Below, one piece after another: positions 1 to 9,429 of a DNA stretch of 64,000 nt; position 1 is the stretch's first letter; the number at the start of each line of letters is the position of its first letter. Location: NCBI GenBank assembly GCA_949825065.1, contig OX463859.1:4998217-5062216 (forward strand), in the 5' to 3' direction. This DNA comes from Odontocerum albicorne. Taxonomy: Eukaryota; Arthropoda; Insecta; Trichoptera; Odontoceridae. The translations under genes were made by a program, and so were the position numbers. The notes under the pieces were generated by a model. That model searched no databases. It was not told the origin of the DNA and saw only the letters and a program-made list of their open reading frames with translations.

Positions 1-409
1 ATTTAAACGCTGCGAGTGCCTCGTCTTGACGATAGGTGAATAGTATGCGGGAAGCGCGACACTATATTCGCATCTCACTCTTGCATACTAGATTGAATTG
101 CGAAGAACTGAATTGTCTCAACGTCGCAAGCATAAGCGTAAGCGCCGGGGTATGCGACTGACGTTCCGCGCCACTAGTAGCTTCTAAGCTTGCAAATAGG
201 TTAGACGTACGCCCGTTCCGTGAGCGTTGCCAGATGGTTTTTTAATGTTTTCAGCAAATAAATCTCAATTATTATAATGTTTAACTTCAATTATAATTAA
301 TTAAGGGGATTATCTATGAATATTCTTACTTTTCCGATTTAAAATCGCGTACTCACTACCCAACACCGGAGCACGCGTATTATTTTTATCACCGTAAGGG
401 AAGGGTTAA
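1..409 (-). mobile_element. piggyBac-like MITE, family A, cut by window edge
   Basis: This is the reverse complement of the 5' two thirds of the complete 635-bp copies at 30886-31520 and 49813-50447. It ends at a TTAA (406-409) next to the terminal CCCTTCCCTTACGG. No transposase is encoded. Orientation is assigned from the complete copies. The other end lies outside the window. Confidence 0.75.
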
Positions 410-880
410 AAGGCACGGTCCATAGATGCAATAAGCATATTCGACTATTGGAATAATGAGCGCGACGGTTATTCTACAATACATCCAGGTTCAATTGATA
501 GGTTTTGACGGATGCGATAAATATTTTTAAACCAAAGATGATAAAGAGTTTCTCTACCACCAGTTTCATAGTCGTGAACATCTCTAGCCCAATTCCTTTA
601 ACATTACAAGGTATATCAACATTACGAGGTTTACCAAATTATAAGAATAATAAAAAGTCAAATTATATAGCGCTGTTTCGGTTCCAGCTTGGAATCAAAG
701 CCACTATTATTGAAGGGCATGAAGGTGGTGGCTGCGGTTATAAGATTAGGGAATATCCCTGAATTTGTATATATTTATTAGACGTGAACAAACAATGAAT
801 TATATAATAGATATATGTCAATTTTATAAGTTTTAAATTTTAAACATAATACACATTCAAACATACCTTCATGACATATC
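410..880. other. No recognised gene
   Basis: AT-rich sequence with an 85-codon ORF at 505-762 (+). Its product has no signal peptide, repeat or family motif that I recognise, so I do not call it a gene. Confidence 0.5.
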
Positions 881-881
881 C

Positions 882-1090
882 CTGCCGGGGTAGGCAGAGT
901 AGATAAAGCGCTAGACTTTCCTATCTCGAAACATATCCCTAGCCCCATCCATACACTTTCTCATGCAACTTTAGCGATTTTTCTGACTTTCCACGTTTAT
1001 TTTTTAAAAATATCATTCACTTGATCCAACCATACTTTCCTTGGCGGTCTTCTTACACGTATCCTCCTCACATTTGGTCGTCAATTTTCT
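882..1090 (-). pseudogene. RTE-D LINE C-terminal fragment
   Basis: Minus-strand conceptual translation resembles the last residues of RTE-like ORF2 proteins (a W-x-D-Q-V-N-D-I segment, then a Y-S-A-Y-P-G-R end), with several stops. The same tail recurs at 5497-6085, 12660-13005 and 33490-33690. It is a dead 5'-truncated copy. Confidence 0.55.
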
Positions 1091-1097
1091 TCTATCT

Positions 1098-1275
1098 AAG
1101 ACGCTTGTCTGCCGCCAATCCGGAGGTTGCGGATTCGATCCCCGCTGGAACCAAGATTTAAAAAAAATGGATTCAAATCAGGTTCTCACTTAGGGTCCAT
1201 TAAAACATATTTCTGGTTGGTTGTAAGAGATTGCTACATGTCAATCAACTCGCCAGGTTAAAAAACAAAATAAAC
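1098..1275 (+). mobile_element. SINE-1 copy, 5' truncated
   Basis: It carries the tRNA-like B-box region (ggattcgatcccc) and then the family's 3' tail (tggttgg, agagattgc, cgccaggtt), ending in an A-rich run. The A-box end present at 41198 is missing. Confidence 0.7.
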
Positions 1276-1449
1276 AAAAATGTTCTAAGACTCATCCCTT
1301 CCAACAATAGACCATCTAAGTTATTGGGGTCTATAGTGTAAAGTTTATAAAACGTGGAAAACTTGATTAATATTTATTATATAGAAAAGGAAAGAATATT
1401 AAACAGAATTTATTTATTTATTTATTATTACACATGAATGAATGAAAAG

Positions 1450-1540
1450 AAACGACATGTACTGGATTCGAACCAACGACCTCTGCTTTCTAAATAGCCG
1501 CTTTAATAACTAAGCTAACTTGCCAACGTGATCTTGATCT
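1450..1540 (-). mobile_element. tRNA-derived SINE head
   Basis: On the minus strand an A-box-like ttagcttagtt is followed at tRNA-like spacing by a good B box (ggttcgaatcc). The flanks do not pair into an acceptor stem, so this is a SINE head or tRNA relic rather than a working tRNA gene. Confidence 0.5.
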
Positions 1541-1635
1541 TTTTAACCCATATAATTATGTTCGAGATAAGCGCATTGCGGGTGATATCCAATCTGTTAA
1601 AATATATTATCATTTAAATATAATTTTAAGGAGAC

Positions 1636-1800
1636 ATTTTGGAGAGATTGGTTGTTACTGGAGGTGTGGAAGGACGACGCACAAGACGAAGAAGCCCAAT
1701 GCGGTGGACTGACCAAGGGAGAAACACAACTGGACTATTGAGTGGTGAGCAATTAAATATTGTTATCGAACAGATTGGAAGGTATGTCGCGTAGGCACAT
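1636..1800 (+). pseudogene. RTE-like LINE C-terminal fragment
   Basis: Plus-strand translation has the R-R-x-R-R-S-P-M-R-W-T-D-Q pattern typical of the extreme C terminus of RTE-like ORF2. There is no RT core. A second tRNA-like box (ctagttcgaatt) follows at about 1845. Confidence 0.5.
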
Positions 1801-1904
1801 AAACTTAGTTGGCAAAGCGGCTATCTAAATATTAGAGGTCCCTAGTTCGAATTAATCCGTTAATCTCTGGAGTATTCTGGAGCTGTACGCCTTTTCCAAT
1901 ACTA

Positions 1905-3039
1905 GGCGCGTCCAGAAAGTAAAGAACGATTGCGCACCACGCCCTGCGTCAATCCATCACTACCGCGATCGTATGCGGGCCAGCTAGCTCCTTTCCCCAA
2001 TTCAGTGCGAGCCGAGTTTTGTTGCTGAACGGTCGTGCGTCTTTGTTCTGTAACCTCTCAAAATGGCTGCGCCCATCGAAAATCCCGCCAAATGTGAAGT
2101 GCCTAGTAACATGTCATTCGTTTTTTGAATGCACAAAATGTTCGGTCTATCGAAATGTACAGGCAAATAAAGAATGTTTATAGTGATAGTGCAATGAACG
2201 AGGCTTCAGTAGGGAAATGATGCATACTGTTTAATCAAGGAAGAACCAGTGTGCACGACGAAGATCGGAGAAGGAGGTCATCACTCGTTACGGATGAGTT
2301 GAAAGCAAAAGTTGAAAACCTAATTCAGGAAAACCGGCGTTTCACTTTAAGCATAGTACACGAATCTTTACCACAAATTTCACCATCTATCCCTCATGAA
2401 ATAGTGACAGAGTATCTTGGCTACAAAAAAATGTGTGCTCAGAAAAGAAAAACCGAATCCCAACACCAGAAAAGTGATGGCAACAGTTTTTTTGGGACCG
2501 AAAGGGTTTGATCCACGTGGAGTTTATGCCAAGAGGACACACAATAAACTCAGAGGCCTATTGTGAAACTCTTCAGCGACTTAGACGCTCCATCCAAAAC
2601 AAGAGACGTGGAATGTTGTCGGGAAAGGTGGTTTTGATTCATGACAATGTGCGGCCACATGCTTCAACACGAACATAGCGAGAACTTCAACGTCTTAAGT
2701 GGGAAATTTTTGGACATCCTCCTTACAACCCTGACTTGGCACCGAGTGATTTTCACTTATTCCCGAAACTAAAGGAATTTTTGGTTGGAAAACAGTTCGC
2801 AAACGATGAAGACCTCAAACAAGAAATGACATCCTGGCTCAAATCTTTGGCGGTAGAAGAGTATAACATAGGAATTAAAAAATTGGTTCCACGTTACAAT
2901 AAGTGCCTTGACAGCTATGGTGACTACATTGAAAAATAGAGTAAGGTACTGTGACTTTGTAAATAAAGTTTTGTGTTGATATCTTTCGTTTTTTTATTTA
3001 GTTATGACAAAACGTTCTTTAATTTCTGGACGACCCACG
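1905..3039 (+). mobile_element. Internally deleted mariner element
   Basis: The ends form terminal inverted repeats (GCGTCCAGAAAGTAAAGAACG-like at the left; the right end reads CGTTCTTTAATTTCTGGACG). TA dinucleotides flank at 1903-1904 and 3040-3041. Length is about 1.13 kb against about 1.3 kb for a complete mariner, so it has an internal deletion. A fragment of the same family lies inverted at 3485-3737. Confidence 0.8.
2063..2939 (+). pseudogene. Mariner transposase pseudogene
   Basis: A cut-and-paste transposase relic of the DD34D class. Recognisable pieces are an N-terminal MAAPIENPAKCEV, a DNA-binding segment in the ORF at 2251-2511, then LIHDN-x-RPH (second catalytic Asp) and NPDLAPSD (third Asp) with 34 residues between them, and a C-terminal VPRYNKCLDSYGDY. 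The segment that should carry the first catalytic Asp is absent: the reading passes directly from the N-terminal domain to the region after it. Frameshifts and a stop (about 2677) add to the damage. It cannot make an active enzyme. Confidence 0.85.
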
Positions 3040-3329
3040 TATATGCGCACCATTGTTATTATATACAAATAAAAAATTTCTTAATCTTCTAAATCACATT
3101 TATGCGTAATGCACATGCGTAATTCCTAAAGTCTGGTAGGGAAGCCGATGACATAAAAAGCTAATTTTGAATCATTCATAAGACCGCCGACTTGTGTCAC
3201 ATTCAGAAATCTAACATATTCTAAACAATGTATAGTACGTGTCCTTTTTGTAACTACTCGAAAGAATTAAATAAATAATAGTGGTGTATTTCATTATACT
3301 TTTAGTTAAATATAGCATTAGTTGAAAAC

Positions 3330-3935
3330 AGTTCTAAAAAGAGCTGTCAGATCACAAGAGTTAAATATTGGACCACATTAAATCAAAACATTAGACCACA
3401 TAAAAGTTAAATGTTAGACCACATAAAAGCTAAACATTAGACCACATACGTGAAATATTCATGTACTGTGCTTAAAGTTGCTTATAAATTTCGATAGGCC
3501 GAACATTTTGTGCATTCAGAAAACGAATGACACTACGCACTTCACATTTGGCGGGATATTCGATGGGCGCAGCCATTATAAAAGGTTACAGAACAAAGAC
3601 GCAAGACAGTTCAGAAACAAAACTCGGCTCGCACTGAAGCGATGAAAGGAGCTAACTGGCGCGCATACGATCGCGGTGGTGGGGGATCGGCTCAGTGCGT
3701 GGTGCGCAATCGTTCTTAACTTTCTGGACGCACCTAGTAATACTTAATATTAGACCCCATGAAAGCTAAATATTAGACTACATAAAAGCTAAATATTAGA
3801 CTACATAAAAGCTAAATATTATACCACATAATAACTGAATATTTAAACACATAAAGCTAAATATTAGACCACATAAAAGCTTAATATTAGATCGCACAAA
3901 AGCTTTATATTAGACGATAAGTTAAATATTAAAAC
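3330..3935. repeat. AT-rich satellite, about 22-25 bp unit
   Basis: Irregular copies of a unit containing taaatattagaccacataaa occur at about 3330-3480 and 3740-3935. The array is split by the inverted mariner fragment at 3485-3737. Confidence 0.85.
3485..3737 (-). mobile_element. Mariner 5'-end fragment in satellite
   Basis: This matches, in reverse, the first 250 bp of the mariner at 1905-3039, including its outer terminal repeat (ends at tttctggacgcacctag). The inner end is truncated, so only one terminal repeat remains. Confidence 0.8.
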
Positions 3936-4065
3936 AGACGTCTACCCGCCGCAAGCGGTAGCCACAAACTAAATTATTTCCATGACATATAAGACAGAAA
4001 AAAGTTTGCCTTATTTTTTTTAATAAAGGTTTTATTTACAAAATTTTAACAACACTGATCAATAT

Positions 4066-4190
4066 AAAGTTATTGTTAACCTATCTCAAAGTTATTGTTA
4101 ACCTATCTCAAAGTTATTGCTAACCTATCTCAAAGTTATTGCTAACCTATCTCAAAGCTATTGCTAACCTATCTCGAAGTTAATTCAGTA
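4066..4190. repeat. 22-bp tandem repeat, about 5.5 copies
   Basis: Unit aaagttattgttaacctatc plus tc, with T/C changes at one position in later copies. No coding sense is apparent. Confidence 0.9.
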
Positions 4191-4261
4191 AAAACAATAA
4201 TAGGTTCGTCGATAAAAAAGCATGCAAAATATAATGTTATATATATGCCCCGCAATCACAC

Positions 4262-4445
4262 ACACACATTCTAAGGCAATGGGAAAGAGAACATATTTAA
4301 GAAAGAAGCCTCAACAGAGCCGAGCTCATCCCTCAGCACCCTTCTAGCTGAGACATAACCCCACCATTAGGAGGACGAGTTCGGCTGCAAGAACACAAGG
4401 CAATTCTCAACTCACACGACTGAACACAAAAATTATAGTATAATA
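4262..4445 (-). repeat. Diverged T-repeat copy
   Basis: It keeps the order of the T-repeat family seen at 44478-44700: a gagctcat block, a ccaccattag block, a gctgcaagaacac block and a final gaacaca block. It is strongly diverged. Confidence 0.45.
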
Positions 4446-5176
4446 TAAAAATGACAATAAATGAGCAGTAATACAAAAATAAGACCTAACGATTCACTAC
4501 ATCATATAGGTAAACAATATTCTTAAAAATTACGGAACACACTTTGAGAAACACCTTGACATATTAAATAAAATAGTATAAAAGGGAAAATACGAGTATA
4601 TTCACATTATTCCATATAAAGTTTTTCTCTAAGTGAAGTAAAAAAAAGACTGTTTAACGATTAAAGTTATTGAAAATCGTTTGGAATTTATTTTCAATAA
4701 ACACAATATATTTGTTAAGTGAAAAAACGTGAATTGCAAATATAAATCAATAAAAACAATTAATTCTTTGTTGAAAAGTTGAAAACTTACGGATTTTTTT
4801 CTTTTCGAAATTGAAATCAATCCTTGAGGAATTAGGATCAGAGATAATAAGTGTTCTACTAGACAGATTAAAAAAAATCTTATTTCGTAGAAAACATCAC
4901 CATAAAAGTCATACGACTTATATTGAAAAAGGAAAACACATTTTTTGTAATTTTAAGGACAAAATCTTTATATCAAAGGCACAAAACATTTTTTGACCAG
5001 TAACATAAAAAGTCAAAGCAAGATCACTAAAAAAGTCGCGGTAAAGGGAAAGTATTTTAAAATAGACTGGATAAAAATAACAAAGTGGTCAGTAAATTTT
5101 TGACCAAGAATTCAAGTCAAGAAAGAAGTATTTCCCAAGATCAGAGTCATCAGAATATCAAGGAAAACTCTCTGAA
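4446..5176. other. Upstream region of the secreted-peptide gene
   Basis: AT-rich and without recognised coding sequence. Short ORFs at 4629-4820 (-) and 4811-4996 (+) look random. Any promoter for the gene at 5177 should lie at the right edge; ggataaaaataac near 5070 is a weak TATA-like candidate only. Confidence 0.4.
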
Positions 5177-5494
5177 ATGAACATCGTAAGATTTGTATCA
5201 TTGGTGATCATCATTATGGCAACCATTCTTTTAAGCGGACTAGAGGCTTTTAACATAGCCACCATTCACGAAGACTTTTGTCGGGAAGGTTACATTTGGA
5301 AGGGTGGGAAATGCAGACTGATATATGACTTTTGTCGGGAAGGTTACATTTGGAAGGATGGGAAATGCAGACTGATATATGACTTTTGTCGGGAAGGTTA
5401 CATTTGGAGGCATGGGGAATGCAGACTGATATATGACTTGTGTCGGGAAGGTTACATTTGGAGGCATGGGAAATGCAGAGATATAATTATATAA
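5177..5494 (+). CDS. Small secreted protein with four cysteine-pair repeats
   Basis: A 105-residue intronless ORF. Residues 1-24 form a clear signal peptide: basic residue at 5, hydrophobic LVIIIMATILL core, cleavage probably after GLEA. A short spacer follows, then four direct repeats of 18 residues (54 bp each, starting at 5273, 5327, 5381 and 5435). Each has the pattern DFCREGYIW-xxGxCR-LIY, with one C-x10-C pair. The product is predicted to be secreted and could be processed at the repeat boundaries. The layout resembles small insect secreted peptides (defence, venom or salivary type) with a single C-x(n)-C loop, but I recognise no specific family. RTE-D begins almost at the stop codon, so the native 3' UTR may be lost. 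The minus strand is also open here, but lacks a signal peptide and starts inside RTE-D. Confidence 0.7.
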   Translation: MNIVRFVSLVIIIMATILLSGLEAFNIATIHEDFCREGYIWKGGKCRLIYDFCREGYIWKDGKCRLIYDFCREGYIWRHGECRLIYDLCREGYIWRHGKCRDIII

Positions 5495-5496
5495 CT

Positions 5497-6085
5497 GAAT
5501 TCCTGGCAGAGATAACAGAGTGCCAGACTCACCTCTCTCGGAAAAATCCTTAGCATATTTTACATCCATACAACTCATAAGATTTCTTTGACCTTTAACA
5601 TTTTCTTCTTTTAAAATATCGTTCACTTGAACCAATTATGTTTTCCTTGATCTTCCTCTACTACGCTTCTCACTAACATTTCTGCTGATTATTATTATTT
5701 TAAGTATTTGCACCCTAACTACTTCAGAGTGATCTTCTTTACCTTACTCAACACATCACCATTAAATTCACTTGCATCCCTAATCCCTTTATTCCGAATT
5801 TAGTCATACATTGTCATTCCATGTATTCTTCTCAGTGCACGCATTGCCACAGTATTTATTCGACTCCTTCCTGCTTTTTTTCAAGTCCACGTTTCACTCC
5901 CATACATCAAAGCCATATCTCTAATATGTCACAAATATATTTTTTTTCTGACCATCGGCTGTCCCTGCGATCTGGTGACGGCAGAATCATTTTTATGCCA
6001 GCGCACCAAATATCAGATTTAGCGGTTCACTCGCCTCGACTTTGAAACAATCTCCCTGGTTCAATAAGACGTGCTTCATCTTTAT
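5497..6085 (-). pseudogene. RTE-D LINE C-terminal fragment
   Basis: Minus-strand translation gives MRALRRIHGMT followed by an IRNKGIRDAS block, then VNDILKEENVK and an S-L-P-G end. This is the usual order at the C terminus of RTE-like ORF2. Stops and frameshifts are present. The 3' end abuts the stop codon of the peptide gene at 5494. Confidence 0.7.
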
Positions 6086-6111
6086 CCATATTCAAAAAAA
6101 AACAATTATGC

Positions 6112-6390
6112 ATTATTTATCACAAAATATTCCTCGTCTTTAATTCCCTTACAGAAATTTATATTTTATTTATCACAAAATATTCCTCGTCTTTAATTCC
6201 CTTACAGAAATTTATATTTTATTTATCACAAAATATTCCTCGTCTTTAATTCCCTTACAGAAATTTATATTTTATTTATCACAAAATATTCCTCGTCTTT
6301 AATTCCCTTACAGAAATTTATATTTTATTTATCACAAAATATTCCTCGTCTTTAATTCCCTTACAGAAATTTATATTTTATTTTAAGTTT
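6112..6390. repeat. 53-bp tandem repeat, 5 near-identical copies
   Basis: The unit starts at the cacaaaatattcctcgtctt motif, seen at 6121, 6174, 6227, 6280 and 6333, with almost no differences between copies. That suggests recent expansion. Confidence 0.95.
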
Positions 6391-6428
6391 TATTACTTTT
6401 AAACAAATATAATTTTAATTTACTATGT

Positions 6429-6535
6429 TTAACCCTTTCCAGTCCTATGTCGAATGTCATTCGACATCGACTTTATTCCAGTGAGTCCTATGTCGAATGT
6501 CATTCGACATTTTTTTCTTGTGAACATAAATATAT
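6429..6535 (+). mobile_element. piggyBac-like terminus with twin palindromes
   Basis: TTAA (6429-6432) is followed by CCCTTTCCAGTCC, like the ends of MITE family A. Two perfect 21-bp palindromes (ATGTCGAATG-T-CATTCGACAT) lie at 6447-6467 and 6490-6510. I could not find the partner end. Confidence 0.5.
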
Positions 6536-6539
6536 TTTT

Positions 6540-7160
6540 ATAAAAAAACAACCTTGTGAACATAAATATAATTTTATTTAAAACAACCTGGATGTATTGT
6601 TTTACCCTGTAATTCTGTTAATCTTTTGTGGGCCTGATGGAACATTTTTTTTCGTGGACCGGAATGGAGTAAAATACGTTCATGGATATTTTTAATAATT
6701 ATACAATAAAGGTTAGTTTATTGGTCAAAATTAGTTTTAAACAAAATACCCGTCAAATGTATTTTCTTGAATATTTTAAATAAACAGATAAATACATAGA
6801 ATACTTTATTTTCCCTTTGATACAGGTTTTACTTAATTATATAAAAAAAGGATAATAGTACAGGATAAAAATCGAAAAATACTAACAAGAATGTAAATCA
6901 TACTTCCATGTGAACCAACTCAGTTATACCTTAAAAGTGTATTGAGACGCTCAATCATCAATGTATCCACCGAGATATGAAAGATAACAATGTTGAAATA
7001 TTAATTCAACAAAGCCATTCCGGGTGCGAGTGGTGATATAATAGCTCAGTTCATGAATACGACACCGAAAACAATCTCAATTTACGATGGCGCCAATAAT
7101 TTTCAGGTACATAAAACAAAAGTTTATAAATCGACGATGGGTTCGTTACTTTTTCCTATT
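6540..7160. other. No recognised gene
   Basis: AT-rich sequence without an ORF or repeat that I recognise. Confidence 0.5.
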
Positions 7161-7162
7161 AT

Positions 7163-7556
7163 ACTCAAAAAAAAATTAGGGTGGTCCCTGTGACGTTTGA
7201 AATGTCATATCTCATAGAGATGGGGTAAAATCGTTTTTTTTTTTAATCGAATAGTTTTTTATAAATCGAAAAATTGTTTTTCTCTAAACTGACGTTTTAA
7301 TTATTAATTTTCATTATACTGACTTTCTAATGTTTTTTTATAATCTTTGAATAGGCCAAAATCCACTATGAATTAATACTAATTAAGAACATTTAATTTT
7401 AGGTATAAATAAATCGAAAATCCAATTATCGTATACCCCATCCCTAGCCAATGGAAACTAACGTAGTGACTTTTGACAAACTTCACCAAATATTATTTGA
7501 TTTTAACAAACTGCCACATTTTTACTAAGCACATGCTACATTTTCTCTAGTATAAG
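7163..7556 (+). mobile_element. MITE with GGTCCCTGTGAC termini
   Basis: The left end carries ggtggtccctgtgac and the right end the inverted catgctacattttct, then tagtata. Much of the interior, including the TATCGTATACCCCA block and the AAACTGCCAC block, recurs in inverse order at 12066-12636. Non-coding, probably Tc1/mariner-type, though the TA duplication is not clean. Confidence 0.65.
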
Positions 7557-8060
7557 AATTATTATTTGTAAATAAAAGTGTATGTATATTTTCTAATACT
7601 TAAAGAGTAATGTTCCTGCATACCTACTTAAAATGTAGGATATAGTCATGCGTGAAATTCATACCCTATGCTATTATATGTTAATGGTGTCCAGAAATTA
7701 CTGTTTAGGTAACTCGCTCAACAATCAGAGCCAATTATGAGTTCAGTGTTGAAAATTACGCCAAGATCTTTCGTAATGTCAATACGCACGATGGGCTGAT
7801 CATCTATAAAGTATCTAAAACACTGCTAATTAATAACTCTTAAAAGAGTCATTCTAATGCGAAATTGTACCGAATGTTGTTTATAGTTAAGGCATTAACG
7901 TTGGGGAGGTTTAAAGACATTGTAATTTATTTTTATCAAACACTGTTTATTCCACTTTTTTGTGACGGTATAACCCTACCGGTTTCAAGGCTTTCACCTC
8001 ATCTTCAGGGGAGCGCAAACAAGACTAAATGATGTTCGAACTGGTACCGATATACACGCT

Positions 8061-8397
8061 TCAACGGTTGGATGTTGGGGGGTGAGGGAGGCACGGGACA
8101 ATTTCGGCCAAGAGCGAAGAATTTTTTGGGAAATAACTGTTCAACAGATGTTCCGATCGGTGTACTGACTTAGAAATTTCTAGGGCCTCTAATCTCTCCA
8201 ATTTATTTCCGTTACCACTGATATGTAAGAATTTGGCATCATCGATAGAAAAAGTATGATTCTCACGGTGACAATGATTAGCCATTTCAGAATAAATTAG
8301 AGGATTTGTTAAGGCGGATTTGTGTTCACGAAATCTCTTTTCAAAAGATCTTCCTGTCTTTCCTATATAGAAATTATCACAGTCAGCACAAAGAAAT
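8061..8397 (-). pseudogene. PLE1 GIY-YIG endonuclease domain, truncated
   Basis: The minus frame reads LCADCDNFYIGKTGRSFEKR, continues through an H-K-S-A-L-T-N segment, and then MANHCHRENHTFSIDD. This is the C-terminal endonuclease module of canonical Penelope-like elements, which nicks target DNA. The YIG half is present; the GVY half and the whole reverse transcriptase are missing at the junction near 8397. The frame is otherwise open. It ends in a proline-rich tail that runs into the terminal repeat. A sister copy at 39205-39650 retains GVY and YIG. Confidence 0.8.
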
Positions 8398-8496
8398 TGT
8401 CCCGTGCCTCCCTCACCCCCCCCCCCCCAACTTCCAACTGTTGAAGCGTGTATATCGGTACCAGTTCAAACAGCATTTAGTCTTGTTTGCGCTCCC

Positions 8497-8541
8497 CTGA
8501 AGATGAGGTGAAAGCCTTGAAACCGGTAGGGTTATACCGTC
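8497..8541 (+). ncRNA. Hammerhead-ribozyme-like core in PLE1 terminus
   Basis: CTGAAGA (8497-8503), a weak GAGG/CCTT stem II, GAAA (8519-8522), then a stem III made of A-U and C-G, a bulged C, and GGU/ACC, leading to GUC (8539-8541) as possible cleavage site. Hammerhead motifs in Penelope-like terminal repeats are known. Stem I is not convincing here and one extra U precedes stem II, so activity is doubtful. Confidence 0.4.
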
Positions 8542-8590
8542 ACAAAAAAGTGGAATAAACAGTGTTTGATAAAAATAAATTACATTGTAC

Positions 8591-9280
8591 CGAATGTTCG
8601 TGGGTGGTAGTTCATGATATTTTCAGTATCACAGCAAACTCTAGTGTCGTAGAAAATATAAGAAAAACTTATAAAAGTCATCTGTGGTAATCAGCCTTCC
8701 GGAGTAGACACTATTGTCGAGTGCTTTGTCACCGTTACGGAATTCAAACCATATATGACACGTACAATTGCTTACAACATCATATTTTTCGCAGTTTTTT
8801 CCTTAGCGGTAGGAATAAAATAGCATCAATTTATTATAGAATTCTGTCTGACGAGTGGCGTGCCGTAGGGGTCACATTTGGGACCAATGGTATTCACATT
8901 ACTCATTAATGGCATATCTGCGTGATATGAAGGGTTGGAATACTTATTGTTTACAGATGGCATCGAGATATTTAGAGGGATGAAAGATTGCTATAAGATT
9001 TTCAACAAAAGTTATTTTGAGTCGATTGGAGAGAATCTTAGTGAAAACTTTACATAGAGTTGGTAGTGAGCTAATGGGCATATTTTTTTACCGGATTTTT
9101 TGTATAACTTTTATATTTACGAAATAATTTTAATTTGTGTACTTACTTACTTATATATTATTTTCATTGTTTACATTATGTGGACATGCCTTTATATTTT
9201 GTTTCATAAAATTGCTTTAAAGTTTTTGAATTATTTTTCTTCGTAATAAATTATAAACTAAATTTTTTAAACAATTTTGT
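8591..9280. other. No recognised gene
   Basis: Short ORF at 8721-8909 without recognised motifs. The stretch near 8840-9060 faintly resembles a decayed reverse-transcriptase reading (FTDGIEIFRG-like), but not enough to call. Confidence 0.35.
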
Positions 9281-9282
9281 GA

Positions 9283-9424
9283 GGTACCGTTGATAAAATG
9301 TTGTAAGGTACCATGTACCGTTGATAAAATGTTGTAAGATACCATGTACCGTTGATAAAATGCTGTAAGGTACCATGATCCGTTGATAAAATGTTGTAAG
9401 ATACCATATACCGTTGATGAAATA
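9283..9424. repeat. 31-bp tandem repeat, 4.5 copies
   Basis: Copies of ttgataaaatgttgtaaggt plus accatgtaccg start at 9290, 9321, 9352, 9383 and 9414. The minus strand is open in several frames only because the unit lacks stops. Confidence 0.95.
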
Positions 9425-9429
9425 AATAA

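Larger units (their letters stand above)
7885..8590 (-). mobile_element. PLE1 Penelope-like element with inverted ends
   Basis: A 5'-truncated GIY-YIG domain lies between two copies of the PLE1 terminal sequence in opposite orientations (7885-8095 and 8398-8590). Both contain the block aaccggtagggttataccgt or its complement. Other PLE1 loci in the window: 23163, 30405, 38815, 39205, 43140, 59378 and 63345. Confidence 0.8.

Noticed and set aside
505..762. 85-codon ORF as a gene
   Set aside because: No motif, repeat or signal peptide. It could be chance in AT-rich DNA.
5030..5176. Immune-response promoter sites upstream of the peptide gene
   Set aside because: A gggaaagtatttt stretch only loosely resembles a kappa-B site and is too weak to call.
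5240..5635. 131-codon minus ORF across the peptide repeats
   Set aside because: Its first third is the RTE-D C terminus and the rest is the antisense of the repeats. The plus strand has the signal peptide and paired cysteines.
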